A stretch of DNA of 7,356 nt from an uncultured Lutibacter sp. (GCA_913061425.1 CAJXUO010000067.1:1-7356), one strand, 5' to 3'; shown: positions 1-7,278, counted from the stretch's first letter. Notes: generated by a model from the sequence alone, not told the origin. Translations and numbers: made by a program.

Positions 1-502
1 TCGCCAATTTAGGTTCTAACATTGCCATTTGGAAAATTTCATTACGTTTCTTTTCTCCTCCAGAAAAACCTTCGTTTAAAGAACGAGATAAAAACTTACG
101 ATCCATTTCTAATAATTCAGATTTTTCACGAATTAATTTCAACATATCTTTCGCAGGAAGATCTTCTAAGCCTTGAGCCTTACGTTTTGCATTGATTGCT
201 GTTTTTACGAAGTTCGTAGTACTAACACCAGGAATTTCAACAGGATATTGAAAACTCATAAAAACACCTTTATGTGCTCTTTCATCAGGTGAAAGTTCAA
301 GGATGCTTTCATTATCAAACAATATATCTCCTTCAGAAACTTCATACGTTTCATTTCCAGCAATTACTGATGAAAGCGTACTTTTTCCAGAACCATTAGG
401 TCCCATTATTGCGTGTACTTCTCCTGCTTTAACTTCAAGGTTAATACCTCTTAAGATATCTTTACCTTCTATTCCAGCGTGTATATTTTTTATTTGTATC
501 AT
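1..502 (-). CDS. sufC: SufC, Fe-S cluster assembly ATPase (partial, C-terminus beyond the left edge)
   Basis: This is the ABC-type ATPase of the SUF system. In the family it binds SufB and SufD in the cytoplasm, and its ATP-driven dimerisation reshapes the scaffold on which Fe-S clusters are built. The ATG is at 502 and 167 codons are visible before the window ends; the family is about 250 residues. Visible motifs are Walker A GPNGSGKST at residues 34-42, the Q-loop SFQYP with Gln85, and the ABC signature FSGGEKKRNE at 146-155, which is the SufC-specific form. Walker B and the H-loop lie off the edge. The start is 10 nt after the sufB stop, so the two are co-transcribed. No Shine-Dalgarno sequence is visible, as is usual in Bacteroidota. 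The assignment is secure; sufD is expected next but cannot be seen. Confidence 0.96.
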   Translation of the reverse strand, partial: MIQIKNIHAGIEGKDILRGINLEVKAGEVHAIMGPNGSGKSTLSSVIAGNETYEVSEGDILFDNESILELSPDERAHKGVFMSFQYPVEIPGVSTTNFVKTAINAKRKAQGLEDLPAKDMLKLIREKSELLEMDRKFLSRSLNEGFSGGEKKRNEIFQMAMLEPKLA

Positions 503-512
503 TCTATATTTT

Positions 513-1961
513 TTATCCTACGGATCCTTCTAAACTTATTTCTAATAATTTTTGTGCTTCTACTGCAAATTCCATTGGCAACTTATTTAGTACATCTTTA
601 CTAAATCCGTTTACAATCAATGCAATTGCTTTTTCAGTATCTATTCCACGTTGATTACAGTAAAATAATTGGTCTTCACCTATCTTACTTGTAGTTGCTT
701 CGTGTTCTATTTTTGCTGATTTATTTTTTGATTCAATGTATGGGAATGTATGTGCGCCACATTTATTTCCCATTAGTAGTGAATCACATTGTGAGAAATT
801 TCTAGCATTTTCTGCTCGAGAACCTATTTGTACCAATCCTCTATAAGAGTTTTGAGATTTTCCAGCCGATATTCCTTTTGAAATAATAGTACTCTTGGTA
901 TTTTTTCCAAGATGAATCATTTTTGTTCCAGTATCTGCTTGTTGGTAATTGTTGGTTACTGCGATTGAATAAAACTCTCCAACCGAATTATCTCCTTTTA
1001 AGATACAAGAAGGATATTTCCAAGTAACAGCACTTCCAGTTTCTACTTGTGTCCAAGAAATTTTAGAATTTTTATGACAGATTCCTCTTTTTGTTACAAA
1101 ATTAAAAACACCACCTTTTCCATTCTTATCTCCAGGAAACCAGTTCTGAACTGTAGAATATTTAATTTCTGCATCATCTAATGCTATTAGTTCAACAACT
1201 GCAGCGTGTAATTGATTTTCATCACGTGCTGGAGCAGTACAACCTTCAAGGTAACTTACATAACTGCCTTCATCTGCTATTACTAGCGTTCTTTCAAACT
1301 GTCCAGTTCCACCTTCATTAATCCTAAAATAAGTAGAAAGTTCCATAGGACACTTAACTCCTTTTGGGATATAACAGAAAGATCCGTCAGTAAATACCGC
1401 AGAATTTAACGCCGCATAAAAGTTATCGGTTTGAGGAACTACAGATCCCATATATTTTCTTACTAATTCAGGATGTTCTTGAATTGCTTCAGAAATAGGC
1501 ATGAAAAGAATTCCCTTTTCTGCCAATGTTTTTTTAAATGTCGTTGCTACAGAAACAGAATCTACAACAATATCCATAGCGATATTGTTCATCTTTTTTT
1601 GTTCATCAATAGAGATTCCTAACTTTTTATACATTGCTAAAAGTTCAGAATCTACATCGTCTAATGTTTTATTAGGGTCGACTGCTTTTGGTGCAGAATA
1701 ATATGCGATATTTTGAAAGTCAGGCTTCGGATAATTTACATTTGCCCATTCAGGCTCTTCCATACTTTCCCATAGACGAAATGCTTCCAACCTCCAATTG
1801 GTCATCCATTCAGGTTCATTTTTCTTTTTAGAAATTGCACGAACGATATCTTCACTTAAACCTTTTGGAAACGTGTCAGATTCAAGGTCAGTATAAAACC
1901 CGTACTCATACTCTTGAGTTTCAAGTTCTTTTTTTAAATCGTCTTCTGTATACTTATTCAT
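513..1961 (-). CDS. sufB: SufB, Fe-S cluster scaffold subunit
   Basis: SufB is the scaffold subunit of the cytoplasmic SufBC2D complex, which receives sulfur from SufS/SufE and assembles nascent Fe-S clusters. The 482-residue product is full length for the family. The C-terminal beta-helix core carries the characteristic segments [10 protein letters not shown] (196-205), YLEGCTAP (237-244) and [18 protein letters not shown] (391-408). By family knowledge, the Cys in QCDS (Cys392 here) corresponds to E. coli Cys405, and Glu419-His420-Glu421 to E. coli Glu432-His433-Glu434, residues needed for cluster assembly; the offset is 13 in both places, which supports the alignment. The ATG at 1961 gives the family's usual N-terminus ([14 protein letters not shown]). 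It lies 36 nt after the IscA-like gene and 10 nt before sufC. Nothing appears truncated or unusual. Confidence 0.97.
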   Translation of the reverse strand: MNKYTEDDLKKELETQEYEYGFYTDLESDTFPKGLSEDIVRAISKKKNEPEWMTNWRLEAFRLWESMEEPEWANVNYPKPDFQNIAYYSAPKAVDPNKTLDDVDSELLAMYKKLGISIDEQKKMNNIAMDIVVDSVSVATTFKKTLAEKGILFMPISEAIQEHPELVRKYMGSVVPQTDNFYAALNSAVFTDGSFCYIPKGVKCPMELSTYFRINEGGTGQFERTLVIADEGSYVSYLEGCTAPARDENQLHAAVVELIALDDAEIKYSTVQNWFPGDKNGKGGVFNFVTKRGICHKNSKISWTQVETGSAVTWKYPSCILKGDNSVGEFYSIAVTNNYQQADTGTKMIHLGKNTKSTIISKGISAGKSQNSYRGLVQIGSRAENARNFSQCDSLLMGNKCGAHTFPYIESKNKSAKIEHEATTSKIGEDQLFYCNQRGIDTEKAIALIVNGFSKDVLNKLPMEFAVEAQKLLEISLEGSVG

Positions 1962-1997
1962 TAGATGAGTCTATTTGATTGTTTGTAAAAAAAAGAA

Positions 1998-2327
1998 TTA
2001 TAGAGAAAATGATTCTCCGCAACCACAAGTTCTGTTAGCATTAGGATTGTTAAATACAAATCCAGTACCATTTAAACCACCTGAATATTCAAGTGTAGTT
2101 CCTACTAAATATAAAAAACTCTTCTTGTCAACAATGATTTTTACACCATTGTCTTCAAAAACTTTATCTTCTTCAGATTTACTTTTGTCAAAATTTAAAT
2201 CGTAAGAAAGACCTGAACAACCACCGCTTTTAACGCCTACACGAACAAAATCAATTGCTGTATCATAGCCATCATCACTCATAAGTTCAATCACTTTCTT
2301 TTTTGCTATGTCTGATACTTTAATCAT
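1998..2327 (-). CDS. sufA: IscA/SufA-type Fe-S cluster carrier (HesB family)
   Basis: This is a small A-type carrier protein of 109 residues, the normal length for the HesB/IscA/SufA family, which accepts Fe-S clusters from the scaffold and passes them to apoproteins. The three conserved cluster-binding cysteines are present: Cys37 in SGGCSGLSY, and Cys101 and Cys103 in the C-terminal TCGCGESF. It is the first gene of the suf operon, followed after 36 nt by sufB. The ATG at 2327 is preferred because the only nearby upstream in-sequence ATG (2338) runs into a stop after one codon. No Shine-Dalgarno sequence precedes it. Sequence alone cannot separate SufA, IscA and ErpA subtypes; the suf context makes SufA the sensible name. 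A promoter and palindromic operator candidate lie directly upstream. Confidence 0.92.
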   Translation of the reverse strand: MIKVSDIAKKKVIELMSDDGYDTAIDFVRVGVKSGGCSGLSYDLNFDKSKSEEDKVFEDNGVKIIVDKKSFLYLVGTTLEYSGGLNGTGFVFNNPNANRTCGCGESFSL

Positions 2328-2362
2328 AATTATTGCATTTAGATTAATTCTAAATTAGACTG

Positions 2363-2370
2363 CAAATATA
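2363..2370 (-). promoter_or_regulatory. Putative -7 promoter element of the suf operon
   Basis: On the minus strand these bases read TATATTTG, an exact match to TAnnTTTG, the -7 consensus of the primary sigma factor in Flavobacterium and relatives. It lies 35 nt upstream of the sufA start codon, so transcription would begin near 2356 with a leader of about 30 nt. No TTG (-33 element) is found at the usual 17-23 nt spacing; that interval is occupied by the palindrome at 2377-2400. This suggests a promoter that depends on, or is blocked by, a DNA-binding regulator. The motif match is seen directly; the function is inferred. Confidence 0.6.
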
Positions 2371-2376
2371 GTGACA

Positions 2377-2400
2377 ATAATATGATATTTATCATATTAT
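2377..2400. promoter_or_regulatory. Perfect 11-2-11 inverted repeat, candidate operator of the suf promoter
   Basis: The arms ATAATATGATA and TATCATATTAT are exact reverse complements separated by TT, giving a 24-bp perfect dyad. Its edge is only 6 nt upstream of the -7 element, so it covers the region a -33 element would occupy. The size and symmetry suit a dimeric regulator. Suf operons in other bacteria are controlled by Rrf2-family Fe-S sensors (IscR type) or Fur, so one of these is a reasonable guess, but the motif was not matched to any specific regulator and no regulator gene is in the window. It is not a convincing terminator: the loop would be 2 nt and no T-run follows on the minus strand. 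Confidence 0.55.
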
Positions 2401-2427
2401 AAATAGATAAAACAGATAGGATTATAG

Positions 2428-2440
2428 AGATTTGTAATCT
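2428..2440 (-). terminator. Weak hairpin downstream of the lipoprotein operon
   Basis: Seven bases after the stop codon of the diheme cytochrome gene, the minus strand reads AGATT-ACA-AATCT, a perfect 5-bp stem with a 3-nt loop. There is no adjacent T-run, so it is a poor intrinsic terminator. It is listed only because nothing better lies between the lipoprotein operon and the suf promoter; read-through into the suf genes is therefore possible. Confidence 0.15.
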
Positions 2441-2447
2441 TAAATTT

Positions 2448-3521
2448 TCAATTAGGTGCTTGAAAATCAGGGTTATTGATGAATTCATCATCAGAAAGGG
2501 AAAGAAGAAAGGCTTTTAAATCTATTTTATCGGTAGCAGAAAGTTGAACACCACCATCGTTTACAGATTTCATTAACGGATCTATTGTTAGCGAATTTAT
2601 TAAACCTTCTGAATAATGATTTATAACGTCGTCAAGTGATGCAAAACGGCCATCATGCATAAAAGGAGCCGTAAATTTTAGATTTCTAAGCGATGGTGAT
2701 TTGAACTTTCCATTATCGTTTGGATCTCCAGTTATTATCCCCAAACCTAGATCTAAAAAAGTTGCATCTAATCCATTATTATGAAAATTGTTATCTGTCC
2801 ATAAAGGATTATTTTGACTTCCGTGACAATGAAAACAATCACCTTTAGTTTCGTCCATAAACACATTAAAACCATTTAATTCTGATGCTGTTAGTGTGAT
2901 TTCTCCCAATAAATGTTTGTCAAATCTAGAGTTACTAGATATTAAGGTTCTTTCAAATTGTGATATTGCTTTTGTTACAAGAAGTGAATCAATAACTAGC
3001 GTACCAAAAGCATCAAAAAACAACTGTGGATATTCTAAATCATTTTGTAATGATAGAACTGCATTTGACCAAGTATTGTGCATTTCAATTGGATCGATCA
3101 CAGGCTCTAAGGCTTGTTTTTCTAAACCAAAAGAACGACCATCCCAAAAGAACTTATTGTCATAATTCCACGCCATATTAAAAAGAGGCATTGAATTTCT
3201 ATTGCCTAAGATTCCATCTATACCCTCACTAAAACGGTCAGTATCTGTAAAAGCATTTTCTGGAGAATGACAACTTGCGCATGATTGACTATCGTCTACT
3301 GATAAAATAGTGTCAAAAAATAATTTTCTACCTAATTGAACACCCTCTTCAGTTTGTGGATTGTCTATTGATTGAATAGGAGGTAAAATAGTTGAAGCAA
3401 ATATTTGCGGAATATTTAGTGGAGATGGAGTAGGAGAATAAGCAGTATATGTTTCTATTCCAGTTTCGCTACACGAACTGAAAATAAAGATAAGGCTTAT
3501 TATTTTTATCCGTTTTAACAT
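2448..3521 (-). CDS. MbnH-like diheme cytochrome c (bacterial cytochrome c peroxidase/MauG superfamily), lipoprotein
   Basis: This is a 357-residue predicted lipoprotein with a basic start, a hydrophobic stretch and a lipobox ending at Cys17 (FSSC). It carries two c-type heme motifs, CASCH at 81-85 and CFHCH at 229-233, the hallmark of the diheme peroxidase/MauG superfamily. Trp126, Gln136 and Glu146 show the same 10-residue spacing as MauG Trp93, Gln103 and Glu113, which lie between the hemes and at the catalytic heme. Met288 in APFMHDG sits where cytochrome c peroxidases place the Met ligand of the second heme; MauG has Tyr there. The start codon shares one base with the stop of the preceding MbnP-like gene (TAATG), suggesting translational coupling. 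By analogy with MbnH it may oxidise a tryptophan of that partner. A plain peroxidase role remains possible, but the neighbour makes it less likely. Confidence 0.88.
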   Translation of the reverse strand: MLKRIKIISLIFIFSSCSETGIETYTAYSPTPSPLNIPQIFASTILPPIQSIDNPQTEEGVQLGRKLFFDTILSVDDSQSCASCHSPENAFTDTDRFSEGIDGILGNRNSMPLFNMAWNYDNKFFWDGRSFGLEKQALEPVIDPIEMHNTWSNAVLSLQNDLEYPQLFFDAFGTLVIDSLLVTKAISQFERTLISSNSRFDKHLLGEITLTASELNGFNVFMDETKGDCFHCHGSQNNPLWTDNNFHNNGLDATFLDLGLGIITGDPNDNGKFKSPSLRNLKFTAPFMHDGRFASLDDVINHYSEGLINSLTIDPLMKSVNDGGVQLSATDKIDLKAFLLSLSDDEFINNPDFQAPN

Positions 3522-4291
3522 TAATTTACTACACCCAAACTAAAGACGGATTGTCCGTTTTGATTCATTAATAATTGCGCATCATAATTTGTCATTAATG
3601 GCGTACTATAGACGCTTAAATCCCATGTATACGGATTTTTAAACCACTCAGAAATATCCATTTTTATTTCGGTAGACGTTTCTTCTCCCATTATAAAACC
3701 ATTAATAGAAACATCAAAAAAGTTTTGTTCAAACACATCTGTACTTACTCGTGCTGTTCCCATATGATAAGCGTAAGGATTTTCCGTTCCAGTAGTTCCA
3801 TATTTACCTTCAAATTGCATAAAATGGTAACCACCTCCAAGCATTGCAGGCCAATTCCATGATGCAGAGTTTAAATCAAGATAAGCACCTTCAATATTGT
3901 CAGCTTCATTAAACCCAAAAGTAAATGAAACACTTGAATAATTTCCAACAGGAACATCACTAACAGTTATTGAAGTATTACTGTTTAGTCCAGCCAAATC
4001 AACTAAATAATAGTCGTTAAGTTTAAGACTTTCGCCATTAGCTTTATGCAAAGTAAGGTTAGAAATCAAATACTTTAGTTTACTTATTGTTTGGATATCA
4101 TTATTCTCATTAGTAAATGTAGTTGTATTAAAATCAGCTGAAGTTATCTTTTCACTTCCCCAATAATGATTAAAATCAACAGTAATTGTTCCAATTGTAG
4201 TAATAGGATCTATAATGGTATTTTCGTTATCATCACAGCCTAAAAATGAAACTAATAATACAATTAATACAAGTTTTTTGAAGGGTATCAT
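3521..4291 (-). CDS. MbnP-like copper-associated lipoprotein
   Basis: This is a 256-residue predicted lipoprotein with a lipobox at Cys19 (FLGC) followed by acidic residues (DDNEN). The rest fits the MbnP-like family: an N-terminal strand beginning ITVDFNHYWG, the segment KLKYLISNLTL (71-81), the loop VPVGNYSSVSFTFGF (113-127), then WNWP (145-148) with GGGYHFMQFEG (152-162), and YHMGT (175-179). Known MbnP proteins gain a copper site when a partner diheme enzyme converts a Trp to kynurenine. Candidate tryptophans here are 44, 145, 147, 216 and 223; I cannot tell by eye which one corresponds. There is no cysteine besides the lipidated one. It starts 5 nt after the preceding stop and overlaps the diheme cytochrome gene by 1 nt. 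The family call rests on motifs plus the paired neighbour. Confidence 0.78.
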   Translation of the reverse strand: MIPFKKLVLIVLLVSFLGCDDNENTIIDPITTIGTITVDFNHYWGSEKITSADFNTTTFTNENNDIQTISKLKYLISNLTLHKANGESLKLNDYYLVDLAGLNSNTSITVSDVPVGNYSSVSFTFGFNEADNIEGAYLDLNSASWNWPAMLGGGYHFMQFEGKYGTTGTENPYAYHMGTARVSTDVFEQNFFDVSINGFIMGEETSTEIKMDISEWFKNPYTWDLSVYSTPLMTNYDAQLLMNQNGQSVFSLGVVN

Positions 4292-4296
4292 AGATG

Positions 4297-5637
4297 TTAT
4301 TTTATGTTAATTATTAGCACATCAGAAAACCCTTTGTTTTCTGAGACGTCATTGTTAGAACTCCAAGATTCTCCAACAATAATAATACTATTGTTATTTA
4401 ATTCAGCAACACCAAAGGCAAGATCTATCTCTGTTCCTCCAATTGATTTTTGCCATTCTAAATTTCCTGATTCAGTTATTTTAAGGACCCAAACATCATT
4501 ATTTCCTTTATTAGAAGTTAGATCATTATTAGTACTTCTAGAATCTCCTACAATATAAAAACCACTATCTCTAGAGGGAATGATTGCTTTGGCAGAATCA
4601 AATGAACTGCCACCAAAATTTTTCTGCCAAAGAATATTTCCCGAAGGATCAATTTTAAGTATCCACACATCTGCTGAGCCATGATTGGATGAAACATCTA
4701 AATCATTACTTCTTGCATCTCCAACTATTATGAAATTTCCATCCATAGTTTTGGTAATAGAATACCCTTGGTCAATTTCACTTCCACCATACGATTTCTC
4801 CCAAACTAAGGTGCCGTTTTCATCAATTTTTGTTGCCCAGTAATCATAGGTTCCTTTGCTATTGGTAATATCAATATCAGAACTGTCAGATGAGCCTACA
4901 ATAATATATCCTTGGTCTTCAGTTTGTACTACATCAAATGCAGAATCGGTATTGGAGCCTCCATAAAAATGGCGCCACTGTTTAGTTCCGTTGGTATCCA
5001 ATTTTATAGCCCAATAATCACCTCCTGAATGTCTACTTAATGAAGAATTTCTGTCATTTCCTTGTTGGTTAGATGCGGTAACGTCAAGAATTCCTGTTAT
5101 TAAAAAACCGCCATCTAAGGTTTGAATTGAAGAAAAGGCTTGATCGAGACCTTCAAATCCAAAACTTTTCTCCCAAACAATGTTTCCGCTTGAATCTAAT
5201 TTTGAAACCCAATAATCATTTGCGCCAAAATTAACACTTACATCTTCATCGTTACTCATCGAAGATCCTGTTATAAAGAACCCTCCATCAAGAGTTTGAA
5301 TAATACTTTGGCCTCTTTCATCCTCTGTTCCTCCAAAGGTTTTTGACCACATTAATTGACTATTTACATCAAATTTTAATAACCAATAATCATATCCTTC
5401 ATTTGCTTTGTCAGTAACGTCACCGTTATTACTTTGTGTATATCCAAAGACTGCATACCCTCCATCAATTGTATTTATTACTGATTTAGCAGTTTCATTT
5501 TTAGTTCCACCAAAAGTTTTGACAAATTCTATTTCACCTTGAAATGAGCCACTGGAAGCTGTATCCTCTTTAGTACAACTGATAATAACGAATAAAAAGA
5601 GTATGTAGATACATTTTATTTGAATACTCTTATTCAT
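4297..5637 (-). CDS. Seven-bladed beta-propeller repeat lipoprotein of unknown function
   Basis: This is a 446-residue predicted lipoprotein with a signal peptide ending at Cys21 (VIISC). The next residues, TKED, fit the X-K-(D/E)2 lipoprotein export signal described for Capnocytophaga, so surface exposure is likely. The remainder is seven tandem copies of a ~58-residue unit beginning with FGG/YGG at residues 42, 101, 159, 225, 283, 341 and 399. Each unit runs FGG...D...A, I.T.DGG(Y/F)I..G, SN..D.....G, DYW..K.D, G...W.K. The last copy lacks its final W-containing strand, while the protein starts with a matching strand (EIEFVKTFGG), so the ring probably closes by swapping that strand. Copy three carries about 8 extra residues rich in Ser and Asn. 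I do not recognise a named family or an enzyme motif. It lies 3 nt after the upstream gene and 5 nt before the MbnP-like gene. Confidence 0.8.
   Translation of the reverse strand: MNKSIQIKCIYILFLFVIISCTKEDTASSGSFQGEIEFVKTFGGTKNETAKSVINTIDGGYAVFGYTQSNNGDVTDKANEGYDYWLLKFDVNSQLMWSKTFGGTEDERGQSIIQTLDGGFFITGSSMSNDEDVSVNFGANDYWVSKLDSSGNIVWEKSFGFEGLDQAFSSIQTLDGGFLITGILDVTASNQQGNDRNSSLSRHSGGDYWAIKLDTNGTKQWRHFYGGSNTDSAFDVVQTEDQGYIIVGSSDSSDIDITNSKGTYDYWATKIDENGTLVWEKSYGGSEIDQGYSITKTMDGNFIIVGDARSNDLDVSSNHGSADVWILKIDPSGNILWQKNFGGSSFDSAKAIIPSRDSGFYIVGDSRSTNNDLTSNKGNNDVWVLKITESGNLEWQKSIGGTEIDLAFGVAELNNNSIIIVGESWSSNNDVSENKGFSDVLIINIK
4300..5514 (-). repeat. Seven tandem ~174-bp coding repeats
   Basis: These are the DNA copies of the seven propeller blades, with spacings of 59, 58, 66, 58, 58 and 58 codons and a shortened last copy. 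The protein pattern is strongly conserved but the copies have diverged at the nucleotide level, so this is an old internal duplication and not a recent expansion. The longer third unit is due to an insertion coded around 5023-5094. Confidence 0.8.
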
Positions 5638-5640
5638 AAA

Positions 5641-7278
5641 TTAATTATTTTTCTTAATGATGAACATTCCACCTTCAATATCACTTACCACGATATTTCC
5701 ACTTGCAAAATATGGATATACGTTCCAAACGCCATTAAATGCTGAACTATTACTTGAGGGAAATGTGTCAAAAAAACCAGTTTCTGTCATGGTACCTGCA
5801 GCAATATTAGAAATATCATGCATTCTAACACCAGCTCTATAGTTCGCTAAGTAATATGTATTTCCATTCACGTAACCATTATGATCAATAGCTTCTGTTG
5901 GACCGTTATATGTACTTAATAATACAGGATTATCAAGATCAAGTAAATCAAAAATCAACATTCTAGTATTAGAAACCAAACCGTATAATTCATCTAACTC
6001 ATCACCAACAATAAAATAACGCTGGTCTTCTGTAAACCATCCTTGATGTGTATATCCAATATTAGGATAATTGAATGTTGAAATACTTGTTGGATTGCTT
6101 TTATCAGAGATATCAGCAATAACAACCTCATCGGTATTACTTCCAATTAATATTTCCATCCCACTATAATCTGTATCAGGACCGTTATATGTTACTACTT
6201 GCGCATCATGAGAATAACCATCAGTAGCATAGCCTCCTGCAGCAACAGGATTTAATGGGTCTTGTATATTTACAAAATGAGCACCTCCACCAAAACTACT
6301 AGTTCCGACTGCATACGCATAACCAGAAGTTTCATTAATCACAATATTGTGAGCCTTTCCAAAACCAGTATAATACGCATCTGCAGTAAAAGTTTCAGGA
6401 GCACTTGTTACGCTTCTTAATCTTGTTAAATCGAATACTTGCATTCCGTGACCTGAAGCTTCACTTACAATAAATGCATGATTTTGATATACCTTAATAT
6501 CTCTCCAAATACTATTTCCAGTTGCAGTAGGTAATTTACCTAAATAAACTAAGTTTTCAGTATTAGTAATATCTACAAAGACAGTTCCGTTGTTCATTCC
6601 CATTAATGCATATTCTTTATTTGTAGTTGGGTCAGTCCATCCCCAAGAATCATTCCCATCAGCGCCACCAAAATCTGCTAAAGTAATATGTCCCATAAGG
6701 TCATAATCATTACATGGATAAATTCCAGCCATCCCATTTTCACAAGGGTTTAGAGGAATTATTGGATCACAAGCATCACCAATACCGTCACCATCAGTAT
6801 CTAATTGGTTTGCGTTAGAAACTAGAGGACAATTATCATCAACATCTTCAACTCCATCATTATCGTCATCTGTATCACATATGTCACCCGTTCCATCTGA
6901 GTCAGTATCTAATTGATCTGGATTTTCATTGTCAGGACAGTTGTCTAGTCCATCAAAAACGCCATCTCCATCTGTATCTTCACAAGCATCACCAACTCCA
7001 TTATTATTAAAGTCCTCTTGATTTGGATTTGATATGGTTGGGCAAATATCATCTACATCCAAAATACCATCGTTATCATCATCATCATCACACAAATCTC
7101 CACTACCATCATTATCAGTATCTATTTGGTTTGGGTTTGGAACATTTGGACAATTATCTACTGTTCCAGTAACACCATCACCATCAACATCTGTATCAAT
7201 TGTATCTTTATTACATCCTTGTAAAACTGAAAAAGAAATAAATAAGATAAAACAAAGAGGAATTAATTTTTTGAACAT
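5641..7278 (-). CDS. Choice-of-anchor B family beta-propeller lipoprotein with thrombospondin type 3 repeats
   Basis: This is a 545-residue predicted lipoprotein with a canonical lipobox, LQGC, at Cys22 followed by NKD. Residues 28-171 are four Asp-rich thrombospondin type 3 repeats, a calcium-binding linker. The rest (about 190-545) matches the choice-of-anchor B family: DSWGWTD, EYALMG, IWRDIKVYQNHAFIVSEA and GHGMQVFDLTRL, then LVIVD-like strands near 231, 278, 333, 384, 440, 484 and 528, which suggests a seven-bladed propeller. The family has no established biochemical role; members differ in how they are anchored, here by a lipid, and there is no type IX sorting domain at the C-terminus. 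The strand start of several blades carries a His (310, 357, 411, 466). The ATG at 7278 gives a proper signal peptide. It is the first visible gene of the operon, 3 nt ahead of the next one. Confidence 0.88.
   Translation of the reverse strand: MFKKLIPLCFILFISFSVLQGCNKDTIDTDVDGDGVTGTVDNCPNVPNPNQIDTDNDGSGDLCDDDDDNDGILDVDDICPTISNPNQEDFNNNGVGDACEDTDGDGVFDGLDNCPDNENPDQLDTDSDGTGDICDTDDDNDGVEDVDDNCPLVSNANQLDTDGDGIGDACDPIIPLNPCENGMAGIYPCNDYDLMGHITLADFGGADGNDSWGWTDPTTNKEYALMGMNNGTVFVDITNTENLVYLGKLPTATGNSIWRDIKVYQNHAFIVSEASGHGMQVFDLTRLRSVTSAPETFTADAYYTGFGKAHNIVINETSGYAYAVGTSSFGGGAHFVNIQDPLNPVAAGGYATDGYSHDAQVVTYNGPDTDYSGMEILIGSNTDEVVIADISDKSNPTSISTFNYPNIGYTHQGWFTEDQRYFIVGDELDELYGLVSNTRMLIFDLLDLDNPVLLSTYNGPTEAIDHNGYVNGNTYYLANYRAGVRMHDISNIAAGTMTETGFFDTFPSSNSSAFNGVWNVYPYFASGNIVVSDIEGGMFIIKKNN
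6766..7197 (-). repeat. Four tandem thrombospondin type 3 repeats (~107 bp each)
   Basis: Four units of 35-36 codons follow the pattern D.DGDGV.D..DNCP...NP.Q.DTD.DG.GD.CD. The cysteine pairs are 43/63, 79/99, 114/134 and 150/170. The aspartates are those that bind calcium in this repeat family. The units probably form a rigid stalk that holds the propeller away from the membrane. Confidence 0.9.

Noticed and set aside
2448..3521. True MauG with methylamine dehydrogenase maturation role
   Set aside because: There are no mau genes nearby, the second-heme position has Met and not Tyr, and the adjacent gene is MbnP-like.
5641..5700. Type IX secretion sorting domain at the C-terminus of the choice-of-anchor B protein
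   Set aside because: The protein ends with a propeller strand (GGMFIIKKNN) and no C-terminal sorting module; the N-terminal lipobox provides the anchor.
6766..7197. Regularly spaced repeats resembling a CRISPR array
   Set aside because: The spacing is a multiple of three and the copies translate in frame into Asp-rich thrombospondin type 3 units; the copies are imperfect and there are no unique spacers.
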